9,411 bases of DNA from Synergistales bacterium (GTDB lineage Bacteria; Synergistota; Synergistia; Synergistales; 79-D21): positions 105,787 to 115,197 of the forward strand of contig JADLKH010000001.1 in NCBI GenBank assembly GCA_015657435.1, written 5' to 3'. Shown one piece after another: positions 1-6,355 of this stretch. The translations under genes were made by a program, and so were the position numbers. The notes below the pieces were generated by a model. The model was given only the letters and a program-made list of their open reading frames with translations, was not told the origin of the DNA and did no database searches. Numbering within the stretch: the first letter of the stretch is position 1; the number at the start of each line of letters is the position of its first letter.

Positions 1-381
1 CTTCCAGCCGCCGATCCTCTCCTCGAGAACCGCCACGCGGGCATCCAGCTTGTCCACCTTCACGCCCAGCGCGTCGAGCTCGCTCTTGAACTCGACAACC
101 AGCTTCTTCAGCATCTCCAGGTCCTGCTTGCTGGCCTTGTTCATGTCCACGTTGGCCAGGGCGCGGGCCACAACGGCGGCCAGTTCGTAACGGGTGGCCG
201 GCTGGGGTCCCTTGTAGGCGCCGTCGGGATAGCCGACGACGATCCCGTTGGCGGCAAGCTGCGCAACGGCGTCATAGGCCCAGTGGTTCATGGGCACGTC
301 GGCGAACGGGTTCGCGGCGAACGCCGGAGCGGCGAAGGCCACGAGGGCCGCGACTGCGATCAATGCAAACAGTTTCTTCAT
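1..381 (-). CDS. SLH-domain outer-membrane barrel protein, copy 1 (N-terminal 127 codons only)
   Basis: Only the constant N-terminal module of this copy is in the window; the barrel lies beyond the left edge. Residues 1-22 form a signal peptide (MKK, hydrophobic core, cleavage at AFA|AN). Residues about 24-77 form one SLH domain (NPFADVPMNHWAYDAVAQL, then GYPDG, then TRYELA in place of the usual TRAE-type motif). Residues about 79-123 form a heptad-rich coiled-coil linker ending ERIGGWK. In characterised relatives the SLH domain binds a cell-wall ligand and the coiled coil spans the periplasm to a barrel. The start at 381 is chosen because it begins the signal peptide and follows AAGGGGG at 393-399. 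The protein sequence visible here is identical to that of copies 2-5, so this is very probably a fifth functional paralog. Confidence 0.88.
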   Translation of the reverse strand, partial: MKKLFALIAVAALVAFAAPAFAANPFADVPMNHWAYDAVAQLAANGIVVGYPDGAYKGPQPATRYELAAVVARALANVDMNKASKQDLEMLKKLVVEFKSELDALGVKVDKLDARVAVLEERIGGWK

Positions 382-638
382 GTGGATTACAACCCCCTTG
401 GTTGTGTGTGGTTTTTGCGGTCTTTCCGGGGGGTCGATCCGGGTTCGGTCCGTGAAGTGTCCACGTTTCCTTCACACGCCTTCTCCCTTTTCTCCCTCTC
501 CGGTCCGATCCGCCTTCATAATCCGCTCTCCCTTGTTGGCTGGGGTTGGTGCACCTCCTTCCGTGCCTTCCGGGGTCGTCGCGGAATTCGAAGCTTCTTC
601 GTATCCAAGGTTTAATTATCAAAGAACAATAAAGGCGC
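382..638 (-). promoter_or_regulatory. Long conserved 5' leader of copy 1
   Basis: About 257 nt separate the predicted transcription start (near 638) from the ATG. The stretch 382-610, ending at the CCTTGGATAC motif (601-610 on the minus strand), is conserved in copies 2-4 and mostly in copy 5, much longer than a ribosome site needs. It contains, in transcription order, a strong SD-like AAGGAGGTG with no start codon at usable distance (near 550-560), a 15-codon upstream ORF (472-519), a possible GTGAAG/CTTCAC hairpin just after it, and an ACAACC-AAGGG-GGTTGT hairpin (389-405). That last hairpin places the main SD in its loop and 3' arm. A cis-regulatory role is inferred; I do not recognise a known riboswitch class. 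Confidence 0.6.
472..519 (-). CDS. Putative 15-residue upstream ORF in copy 1 leader
   Basis: ATG at 519 is followed by 15 codons (MKADRTGEGEKGEGV) and TGA at 472-474. AAGGGAG at 528-534 lies 8 nt upstream, a good Shine-Dalgarno spacing. The frame and length are kept in all five leaders. No homology is recognised. It may be a regulatory leader peptide or simply conserved purine-rich leader sequence. Confidence 0.35.
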   Translation of the reverse strand: MKADRTGEGEKGEGV

Positions 639-644
639 GCTTGA

Positions 645-687
645 ATTCTAACTCCTATATTATTTTGCACAATAGGTCTTTAGTCCC
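645..687 (-). promoter_or_regulatory. Promoter of copy 1 with conserved upstream block
   Basis: On the minus strand, TTGTGC (667-672) and TAGAAT (645-650) are separated by 16 nt. The -35 is embedded in the 18-nt block GGGACTAAAGACCTATTG (670-687), which recurs before copies 3, 4 and 5 with the same spacing. The -10 lies 264 nt upstream of the ATG. The conserved geometry amid unconserved spacer sequence supports a real sigma-70-type promoter. Confidence 0.65.
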
Positions 688-717
688 AGGGTTCAAGATC
701 ACTTTGGATTCAGCAAC

Positions 718-747
718 AGAGAAGGCCGGCTTTCGCCGGCCTTCTCT
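718..747 (-). terminator. Hairpin after copy 2, no U tract
   Basis: A perfect 13-bp stem (AGAGAAGGCCGGC with its complement) closes a GAAA tetraloop in the minus-strand RNA, 14 nt after the copy 2 stop. Unlike the hairpins after copies 3-5, it is not followed by a U run: the RNA continues GTTGCTGAATCC. It may be a weaker terminator or an mRNA 3'-end stabiliser. Confidence 0.6.
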
Positions 748-761
748 TCGGATCATCCGAT

Positions 762-2360
762 TTAGAAGTTGACCGTGGTGCGGAACCAGATCATGTCGTC
801 TGCCCAGTTGATGTAATCGACCGCATCGCTGTCGATCTTATCGTAGCCGAGCTCGAACCAGAGGTTCGGAGTGTAGTTGTAGCGCACGCTGGCCGTATAT
901 CCCGTGTAATCGAGTTCGTCGACATCATCCAGGTCGACGTTGATGTACCGGACATAGGTCCACCACTTGTCGTTCCACTTCTGCTTCGCAACGACGTTCA
1001 GGACCGTCGTGTCGACGATCGCTGCGCCCACACCCACGCCGAAGTAGGAACCCGCCTTGAAGATGCTGCTCTGAAGGGCCCAGGCATAGGGGTCGGCGTT
1101 CATGAACATGAAGTTCTGGTCGATCTGGGCGTACTCGATCCACAGATCCGTGAACTTCAGCGCGTCCTGTTTCACGTCGATGATCGCCTTCCAGGCGGAC
1201 GGGGAGTTGTCTGCGATTCCGACGAGATCATCGAGATCCTGGACGAAGTATTGGCCCTTGAAGGCGATATTCTCGTTGAAGTTCACGATGATGTCGCCCC
1301 ACAGGGTGCCCACGTCTATCCCGCTGATTTCGATGAATCCATCGCCGGGGATCTCAAAGACATGCGGAAAACTCTCGTAAAAATCGTTCTTTACATAGTT
1401 CGCGGCCACATGGAGGTTTTCGTTGAAATCAAAAGCCAGACGGGCACCGTAGAGGTACCGGTCGCTCGTGATTCCGGCGTGGGAACTGATCGGGAAGTCC
1501 TCGGTCGTCAGGCTCACGTCCTCGTCGTGGGCGACGAACATCTCGAAACTGCCCATGGAGAAAGGCTTCCTGAACCACACGGCCGTGGCGAGCGGGTCGA
1601 AGTCGGTGACGTAGGCGTCGTTCATCATGTAACCCGCGAAATCGGTGGCGTAGAAGTCGCCTTCCCAGTCGAGCGGGAACCGGCCGATGTTGGCGGTGAT
1701 GTCCCACGGGAACAGGATCGTGGCATAGGCTCGGTTCACTTTCAGGGCATCTCCCCCGCCGCCCTGCAGACGGACGTTCAGCGTTACCTTGTCGTCCACG
1801 TACTTCGTGATGTTCCAGCGGAAGCGATCCACGCTCCAGTTCGATTCCTGGTCCACGCCCCAGATATTCGTGGACCCATCGGGAGCAGCCGCACCGATCC
1901 CGATGAACGGAGGCAGTTCCTGACTGAGAGGACCGTCGTCGTCGGACCACTTCGCGGTGAAGCGGAAGTTCCCGCCGAACTTCCAGCCGCCGATCCTCTC
2001 CTCGAGAACCGCCACGCGGGCATCCAGCTTGTCCACCTTCACGCCCAGCGCGTCGAGCTCGCTCTTGAACTCGACCACCAGCTTCTTCAGCATCTCCAGG
2101 TCCTGCTTGCTGGCCTTGTTCATGTCGACGTTGGCCAGGGCGCGGGCCACAACGGCGGCCAGTTCGTAACGGGTGGCCGGCTGGGGTCCCTTGTAGGCGC
2201 CGTCGGGATAGCCGACGACGATCCCGTTGGCGGCAAGCTGCGCAACGGCGTCATAGGCCCAGTGGTTCATGGGCACGTCGGCGAACGGGTTCGCGGCGAA
2301 CGCCGGAGCGGCGAAGGCCACGAGGGCCGCGACTGCGATCAATGCAAACAGTTTCTTCAT
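762..2360 (-). CDS. SLH-domain outer-membrane barrel protein, copy 2 (532 aa, most divergent)
   Basis: A predicted outer-membrane porin-like protein anchored to the wall by its SLH domain. Residues 1-127 match copy 1 exactly. From about residue 128 (FGGNFRFTAKW) onward it is a beta-barrel: alternating aromatic strands, conserved blocks such as RFPLDWEGDFYATDFAGY and YTASVRYNYTPNLWFELGY, and a C-terminal phenylalanine (WFRTTVNF) typical of BAM-inserted barrels. It is the longest complete copy. Extra residues lie in three putative surface loops: a hydrophobic segment after residue 138 (about 1857-1945), one after AHDEDV (about 1460-1530) and one before TLWGDIIVNF (about 1300-1385). The reading frame stays open to 2621, but the start at 2360 carries the signal peptide and follows AAGGGGG (2372-2378). 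Porin function and substrate are not shown by the sequence. Confidence 0.9.
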   Translation of the reverse strand: MKKLFALIAVAALVAFAAPAFAANPFADVPMNHWAYDAVAQLAANGIVVGYPDGAYKGPQPATRYELAAVVARALANVDMNKASKQDLEMLKKLVVEFKSELDALGVKVDKLDARVAVLEERIGGWKFGGNFRFTAKWSDDDGPLSQELPPFIGIGAAAPDGSTNIWGVDQESNWSVDRFRWNITKYVDDKVTLNVRLQGGGGDALKVNRAYATILFPWDITANIGRFPLDWEGDFYATDFAGYMMNDAYVTDFDPLATAVWFRKPFSMGSFEMFVAHDEDVSLTTEDFPISSHAGITSDRYLYGARLAFDFNENLHVAANYVKNDFYESFPHVFEIPGDGFIEISGIDVGTLWGDIIVNFNENIAFKGQYFVQDLDDLVGIADNSPSAWKAIIDVKQDALKFTDLWIEYAQIDQNFMFMNADPYAWALQSSIFKAGSYFGVGVGAAIVDTTVLNVVAKQKWNDKWWTYVRYINVDLDDVDELDYTGYTASVRYNYTPNLWFELGYDKIDSDAVDYINWADDMIWFRTTVNF

Positions 2361-2581
2361 GTGGGTGTCAACCCCCTTGGTTGTTGTATCGCGGTCTTCC
2401 CGGGGGCGATCCCGGCTCGGTCCGTGAAGTGTCCACGTTTCCTTCACCCGCCTTCTCCCTTTTCTCCCTCTCCGATCCGATCCGCCTTCATAATCCGCTC
2501 TCCCTTGTTGGCTGGGAGTTGTGCACCTCCTTTCGGGCCTTCCGGGGTCGTCGCGGAATCGAAGCGTTTCTGTATCCAAGG
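2361..2581 (-). promoter_or_regulatory. 5' leader of copy 2 (slightly divergent)
   Basis: This leader keeps the plan of the others but is about 8 nt shorter between the CCTTGGATAC motif and the ATG, and the region next to the SD is altered (GTTGACACCCAC before the ATG instead of GTTGTAATCCAC). The SD hairpin is still possible as a 5-bp CAACC/GGTTG stem with the AAGGG loop (2369-2383). Retention of pairing despite surrounding change mildly supports a structural role. Confidence 0.55.
2444..2491 (-). CDS. Putative 15-residue upstream ORF in copy 2 leader
   Basis: ATG at 2491, TGA at 2444-2446, encoding MKADRIGEGEKGEGG. Two residues differ from copy 1 (T6I, V15G) but the length, frame and upstream AAGGGAG are unchanged. 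The changes are non-synonymous, so conservation at the peptide level is not proven. Confidence 0.3.
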   Translation of the reverse strand: MKADRIGEGEKGEGG

Positions 2582-2615
2582 TATGACAGCCTGTATCAGG
2601 AGATATTCCAAGTAA

Positions 2616-2658
2616 AAACAACTATTTGTTGATTATACAACAACTCGTCTTCGGTTTG
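2616..2658 (-). promoter_or_regulatory. Candidate, apparently degenerate promoter of copy 2
   Basis: At the position matching the other promoters (-10 expected 256 nt before the ATG after allowing for the 8-nt shorter leader), the minus strand has TTGTTG (2638-2643), a 16-nt spacer, then TTGTTT (2616-2621), a poor -10. The upstream block is only partly kept (shared CGAAGA core, 2648-2653). A perfect TATAAT (2632-2637) lies within the spacer, flanked by TTGTTG and CAACAA, an 18-bp inverted repeat (2626-2643). Either the promoter has decayed or it has shifted upstream under a palindromic operator-like site. Confidence 0.35.
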
Positions 2659-2688
2659 ATTGATTTTCTTTACATTCTTTCTCCAATT

Positions 2689-2715
2689 AAAAAGGGGCCG
2701 GCTTTCGCCGGCCCC
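2689..2715 (-). terminator. Intrinsic terminator of copy 3
   Basis: A 9-bp perfect stem (GGGGCCGGC and complement, 2694-2702 with 2707-2715) has a GAAA tetraloop in the minus-strand RNA and is followed by UUUUUAAUU. It begins 26 nt after the copy 3 stop. Confidence 0.85.
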
Positions 2716-2741
2716 CTCTCGCTGCGGTTCTGATGGAATGA

Positions 2742-4157
2742 CTAGAAGTTGACGGTGGTGCGGAACCAGATCATGTCGTCGCCTTCCCAACGGCTGGCGC
2801 GCCACTCATGATCCAGATCGATCTTGTCGTAGCCGAGCTCGAACCACAGGTTCGGGGTGTAGTTGTACCGAACGCTGGCGGTGTAGGCCTTGTAGCTGTG
2901 CCAATCGGAATCGGCGTCGACGCTCATGTAGCGGACATACGTCCACCACTGGTCGTTCCACTTCTGCTTCGCAACGGCCAACAGGATGTTGACGTCGTTG
3001 TCGGTGTAGTAACCCTGCCAGTCCTCGTGGAGGTACGGGCTGGTCTCGCCAAGCGTCCAGGCGTAAGGATCAGCATTCGCGAAAACGAAGCCTTCCTCGA
3101 TCTGGGCGTATTCGACCCACAGGTCCGTGAACTTCAGCATGTCCTGGCTGAACGTCACGATGGCCTTCCAGGCGCTGGCATCCCAGCCCCAGTCGGTGTC
3201 CTGCGTGAAGTACTGGCCCTTGAAAGCAACGTTCTCGTTGAAGTTCACGATGACATCGCCCCACAGGGTCGAGAAGTCCTCGGCATCCTGATAGTCATAC
3301 TTCACCCAGTTGGCCGCGAAGGAGAGATTCTCGTTGAAGTTGAAGGCCAGACGGGCGCCGTACTGGTAGTAGTCATCCTCGTCCTCGTTGTGGGCAACGA
3401 ACATCTCGAAGTTGCCCATCTCGAAGGGCTTCGTGAACCACATAGCCGTGGCGAGCGGATCATAGTCGGTGACGTAGGCGTCGTTCATCATGTAGCCGGC
3501 GAAGTCGGTGGCGTAGAAGTCGCCTTCCCAGTCAAGCGGGAACCGGCCCACCTGGGCGGTGATGTCCCAGGGGAACTTGATCGTCGCATAGGCGCGAACC
3601 ACGTCGAGGGAATTGCCGCCGCCGCCCTGCAGACGGACGTTCAGCGTCACCTTGTCGTCGACGTACTTCACGATGTTCCAGCGGAAGCGGTCAACGCTCC
3701 AGTTGGAATCCTGGTCGACGCCGTAGAAGTTGTCGTCGTCGGCCCACTTCGCGGTGAAGCGGAAGTTTCCGCCGAACTTCCAGCCGCCGATCCTCTCCTC
3801 GAGAACCGCCACGCGGGCATCCAGCTTGTCCACCTTCACGCCCAGCGCGTCGAGCTCGCTCTTGAACTCGACAACCAGCTTCTTCAGCATCTCCAGGTCC
3901 TGCTTGCTGGCCTTGTTCATGTCGACGTTGGCCAGGGCGCGGGCCACAACGGCGGCCAGTTCGTAACGGGTGGCCGGCTGGGGTCCCTTGTAGGCGCCGT
4001 CGGGATAGCCGACGACGATCCCGTTGGCGGCAAGCTGCGCAACGGCGTCATAGGCCCAGTGGTTCATGGGCACGTCGGCGAACGGGTTCGCGGCGAACGC
4101 CGGAGCGGCGAAGGCCACGAGGGCCGCGACTGCGATCAATGCAAACAGTTTCTTCAT
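2742..4157 (-). CDS. SLH-domain outer-membrane barrel protein, copy 3 (471 aa)
   Basis: The shortest complete copy, giving a compact version of the family. After the constant module (residues 1-127) and FGGNFRFTAKW, the first loop is short and acidic (ADDDNFYGVDQDSNW). The barrel then runs through DRFRWNIVKYVDDKVTLNV, the RFPLDWEGDFYATDF block, a short acidic loop NEDEDDYYQYG, and ends DDMIWFRTTVNF. Loops are rich in D, W and Y, as in many outer-membrane channels. The reading frame is open for 31 codons upstream of 4157, but the SD (4169-4175) and the signal peptide fix the start at 4157. It has its own promoter and terminator, so it is probably monocistronic. General porin or structural tether are the likely roles; no substrate specificity can be read. 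Confidence 0.9.
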   Translation of the reverse strand: MKKLFALIAVAALVAFAAPAFAANPFADVPMNHWAYDAVAQLAANGIVVGYPDGAYKGPQPATRYELAAVVARALANVDMNKASKQDLEMLKKLVVEFKSELDALGVKVDKLDARVAVLEERIGGWKFGGNFRFTAKWADDDNFYGVDQDSNWSVDRFRWNIVKYVDDKVTLNVRLQGGGGNSLDVVRAYATIKFPWDITAQVGRFPLDWEGDFYATDFAGYMMNDAYVTDYDPLATAMWFTKPFEMGNFEMFVAHNEDEDDYYQYGARLAFNFNENLSFAANWVKYDYQDAEDFSTLWGDVIVNFNENVAFKGQYFTQDTDWGWDASAWKAIVTFSQDMLKFTDLWVEYAQIEEGFVFANADPYAWTLGETSPYLHEDWQGYYTDNDVNILLAVAKQKWNDQWWTYVRYMSVDADSDWHSYKAYTASVRYNYTPNLWFELGYDKIDLDHEWRASRWEGDDMIWFRTTVNF

Positions 4158-4415
4158 GTGGATTACAACCCCCTTGGTTGTGTGTGGTTTTGCGGTCTTT
4201 CCGGGGGGTCGATCCGGGTTCGGTCCGTGAAGTGTCCACGTTTCCTTCACACGCCTTCTCCCTTTTCTCCCTCTCCGGTCCGATCCGCCTTCATAATCCG
4301 CTCTCCCTTGTTGGCTGGGGGTTGGTGCACCTTCTTCCGTGCCTTCCGGGGTCGTCGCGGCATTCGAAGCTTCTTTGTATCCAAGGTTAGACTGTCAAGT
4401 TGCGACAAAAAGACC
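4158..4415 (-). promoter_or_regulatory. 5' leader of copy 3
   Basis: About 258 nt from predicted transcription start to ATG. The SD hairpin ACAACC-AAGGG-GGTTGT is at 4165-4181. Compared with copy 1 there is a one-base shorter T run (GGTTTTGCGG near 4187-4195) and a change in the AAGGAGGTG motif to AAGAAGGTG (about 4325-4335). The distal part, including AACTTGACAGTCTAACCTTGG, is shared closely with the copy 4 leader, suggesting recent exchange between these two. Confidence 0.6.
4247..4294 (-). CDS. Putative 15-residue upstream ORF in copy 3 leader
   Basis: ATG at 4294, TGA at 4247-4249, encoding the same peptide as in copy 1 (MKADRTGEGEKGEGV), with AAGGGAG 8 nt before the start. Confidence 0.35.
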   Translation of the reverse strand: MKADRTGEGEKGEGV

Positions 4416-4421
4416 ACGGCA

Positions 4422-4464
4422 ATTTTATCACCTTCAGGTCATAAAACAATAGGCCTGAAGTCCC
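4422..4464 (-). promoter_or_regulatory. Promoter of copy 3
   Basis: TTGTTT (4444-4449), 16-nt spacer, TAAAAT (4422-4427). The -35 sits in the conserved block GGGACTTCAGGCCTATTG (4447-4464). The -10 is 265 nt before the ATG. Confidence 0.65.
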
Positions 4465-4490
4465 ATAGGTTTCTTTTCAAGCCTTACAAC

Positions 4491-4514
4491 AAAAGGGCTG
4501 GCTCTCGCCAGCCC
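4491..4514 (-). terminator. Intrinsic terminator of copy 4
   Basis: An 8-bp stem (GGGCTGGC with GCCAGCCC, 4495-4502 and 4507-4514) closes a GAGA tetraloop in the minus-strand RNA and is followed by UUUUGUUGUAA. Relative to the copy 2 and 3 hairpins, one stem pair is changed on both sides, so pairing is kept. Confidence 0.8.
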
Positions 4515-4532
4515 CTTTTCCACTTCGGATTT

Positions 4533-5963
4533 CTAGAAATTGACGGTGGTGCGGAACCACACCAGATCGTCTCCGAAATCGCCCGTATCCCAATCCGGTT
4601 CGATCTTGTCGTAGCCGAGCTCGAACCACAGGTTCGGGGTGTAGTTGTAGCGGATGCTCGCTGTGTAGTCCTTGTAGCTGTATTCATCATAGTCGGAATC
4701 CGCTGAGAAGTACCGGACATAGGTCCACCACTGGTCGTTCCACTTCTGGTGCGCAACGATGTTCAGGATGGTCGTGTCGCCGTAGGCGTATGCGCCCGAG
4801 ATTCCGGAAGAAAGGAACGGGCTCCCGTCCAGGGTCCAGGCGTACGGATCCGCATAGGGGAAGAAGAACCCTTCGTCGATCTGGGCGTACTCGATCCACA
4901 GGTCGGTGAACTTCAGGGCATCCTGCTTCACGTCGAGAATCGCCTTCCAGGCGCTTGGGGAGTCGATCGAACCCCAGGCCCAGTACGAATCGTTGTCCTC
5001 CACGAAGTACTGGCCCTTGAAGGCGATGTTCTCATTGAAATTCACGATGATGTCGCCCCACAGGGTCGAGAAGGTGTCCAGATCCTGGTAGTCATACTTC
5101 ACGTAGTTGGCCGCGACCGAGAGGTTCTCGTTGAAGTTGAAGGCCAGCCGGGCGCCGTAGCGATAGTAATCGTCCCCGTTGTTGCCTTCCTCGTTGTGGG
5201 CGACGAACATCTCGAAGCTGCCCATCTCGAAGGGCTTCTTGAACCACACGGCCGTTTCGAGCGGGTCAAAGTCGGTCATGTAGGCGTCGTTCATCATGTA
5301 GCCGGCGAAGTCGGTGGCGTAGAAGTCGCCTTCCCAGTCGAGCGGGAAGCGGCCGATGTTGGCGGTGATGTCCCAGGGGAACTGGATCGCCGCGTAGGCG
5401 CGAACCACGTCGAGGGAATTGCCGCCGCCGCCCTGCAGACGGACGTTCAGCGTCACCTTGTCGTCGACGTATTTCACGATGTTCCAGCGGAAGCGGTCAA
5501 CGCTCCAGTTGGAATCCTGGTCGACGCCGTAAGGATTGTCTTCGTCGGCCCACTTCGCGGTGAAGCGGAAGTTTCCGCTGAACTTCCAGCCGCCGATCCT
5601 CTCCTCGAGAACCGCCACGCGGGCATCCAGCTTGTCCACCTTCACGCCCAGCGCGTCGAGCTCGCTCTTGAACTCGACAACCAGCTTCTTCAGCATCTCC
5701 AGGTCCTGCTTGCTGGCCTTGTTCATGTCGACGTTGGCCAGGGCGCGGGCCACAACGGCGGCCAGTTCGTAACGGGTGGCCGGCTGGGGTCCCTTGTAGG
5801 CGCCGTCGGGATAGCCGACGACGATCCCGTTGGCGGCAAGCTGCGCAACGGCGTCATAGGCCCAGTGGTTCATGGGCACATCGGCGAACGGGTTCGCGGC
5901 GAACGCCGGAGCGGCGAAGGCCACGAGGGCCGCGACTGCGATCAATGCAAACAGTTTCTTCAT
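4533..5963 (-). CDS. SLH-domain outer-membrane barrel protein, copy 4 (476 aa)
   Basis: Same plan as the other copies: signal peptide 1-22, SLH domain about 24-77, coiled coil about 79-123, barrel from about 128 to the terminal phenylalanine (DDLVWFRTTVNF). It carries FSGNFRF where the others have FGGNFRF. Its C-terminal half is nearly the same as copy 5; the stretch 4873-5072 is identical by eye to 6696-6895, including VEDNDSYWAWGSIDSPSAWK. The mid-barrel loop (HNEEGNNGDDYYRYG) and the segment DYQDLDTFSTLW differ from copy 5 and resemble copy 3 more. This mosaic pattern suggests gene conversion or unequal crossing-over within the array. The start at 5963 is set by the signal peptide and the SD at 5975-5981. 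Confidence 0.92.
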   Translation of the reverse strand: MKKLFALIAVAALVAFAAPAFAANPFADVPMNHWAYDAVAQLAANGIVVGYPDGAYKGPQPATRYELAAVVARALANVDMNKASKQDLEMLKKLVVEFKSELDALGVKVDKLDARVAVLEERIGGWKFSGNFRFTAKWADEDNPYGVDQDSNWSVDRFRWNIVKYVDDKVTLNVRLQGGGGNSLDVVRAYAAIQFPWDITANIGRFPLDWEGDFYATDFAGYMMNDAYMTDFDPLETAVWFKKPFEMGSFEMFVAHNEEGNNGDDYYRYGARLAFNFNENLSVAANYVKYDYQDLDTFSTLWGDIIVNFNENIAFKGQYFVEDNDSYWAWGSIDSPSAWKAILDVKQDALKFTDLWIEYAQIDEGFFFPYADPYAWTLDGSPFLSSGISGAYAYGDTTILNIVAHQKWNDQWWTYVRYFSADSDYDEYSYKDYTASIRYNYTPNLWFELGYDKIEPDWDTGDFGDDLVWFRTTVNF

Positions 5964-6220
5964 GTGGATTACAACCCCCTTGGTTGTGTGTGGTTTTTGC
6001 GGTCTTTCCGGGGGGTCGATCCGGGTTCTGTCCGTGAAGTGTCCACGTTTCCTTCACACGCCTTCTCCCTTTTCTCCCTCTCCGGTCCGATCCGCCTTCA
6101 TAATCCGCTCTCCCTTGTTGGCTGGGGGTTGGTGCACCTCCTTCCGTGCCTTCCGGGGTCGTCGCGGCATTCGAAGCTTCTTTGTATCCAAGGTTAGACT
6201 GTCAAGTTGCTTTATACACC
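5964..6220 (-). promoter_or_regulatory. 5' leader of copy 4
   Basis: About 257 nt from predicted transcription start to ATG. The SD hairpin is at 5971-5987 (6-bp stem, AAGGG loop). The AAGGAGGTG motif is intact (about 6134-6143). From 5964 to about 6206 it is almost the same as the copy 3 leader, and the sequence diverges sharply upstream of GCAACTTGACAG. Confidence 0.6.
6054..6101 (-). CDS. Putative 15-residue upstream ORF in copy 4 leader
   Basis: ATG at 6101, TGA at 6054-6056, peptide as in copies 1 and 3, with the AAGGGAG site upstream. Confidence 0.35.
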   Translation of the reverse strand: MKADRTGEGEKGEGV

Positions 6221-6226
6221 CATGCA

Positions 6227-6269
6227 ATTTTACCACTTTCATATCACTAAGCAATAGATCTTCCGACCC
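6227..6269 (-). promoter_or_regulatory. Promoter of copy 4
   Basis: TTGCTT (6249-6254), 16-nt spacer, TAAAAT (6227-6232). The upstream block reads GGGTCGGAAGATCTATTG (6252-6269). The -10 is 264 nt before the ATG. Confidence 0.65.
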
Positions 6270-6300
6270 AGTGGTCTGTCGATCTTCCGGTTGCCTTGAC

Positions 6301-6334
6301 AAAAAAAACAGGGGCCGGTTTTCGCCGGCCCCTG
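6301..6334 (-). terminator. Intrinsic terminator of copy 5
   Basis: A 10-bp stem (6309-6318 with 6325-6334, CAGGGGCCGG and complement) with a 6-nt loop containing GAAA is followed in the minus-strand RNA by eight consecutive U. This is the strongest-looking terminator of the array, 21 nt after the stop codon. Confidence 0.9.
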
Positions 6335-6355
6335 CCCCTTCTCCATTTCGGATTT

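Noticed and set aside
382..475. Second upstream ORF beginning GTGAAGGAAACGTGG (VKETWTLHG...)
   Set aside because: It has no clear SD, its start varies (GTG or ATG), and a one-base difference in the copy 3 leader changes its frame relative to the other copies, so its end is not conserved.
382..610. Known riboswitch (for example glycine type, suggested by GGAGAG-like motifs)
   Set aside because: The purine-rich GGAGAG stretches match no complete aptamer core that I can recognise and are better explained by the upstream ORF region.
2361..2621. N-terminal extension of copy 2 by 87 codons to a start at 2621
   Set aside because: The extension would bury the signal peptide internally and covers the conserved leader. 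The other copies do not keep the same upstream frame, and the good SD lies just before 2360.
4382..4406. TTGACA in the copy 3 and 4 leaders as a second promoter -35
   Set aside because: No acceptable -10 lies 16-18 nt downstream; the nearest candidate GATACA is only about 12 nt away. The position is inside the predicted transcript.
2808..4706. Long plus-strand open frame of 632 codons antisense to copies 3 and 4, and similar long antisense frames at 1251-2615, 4749-6197 and 6572-8161
   Set aside because: These lie in register with the real minus-strand genes and arise from their GC-biased codon use. They lack signal or domain character, and runs such as VEVHDDVAPQG simply mirror the conserved barrel codons.
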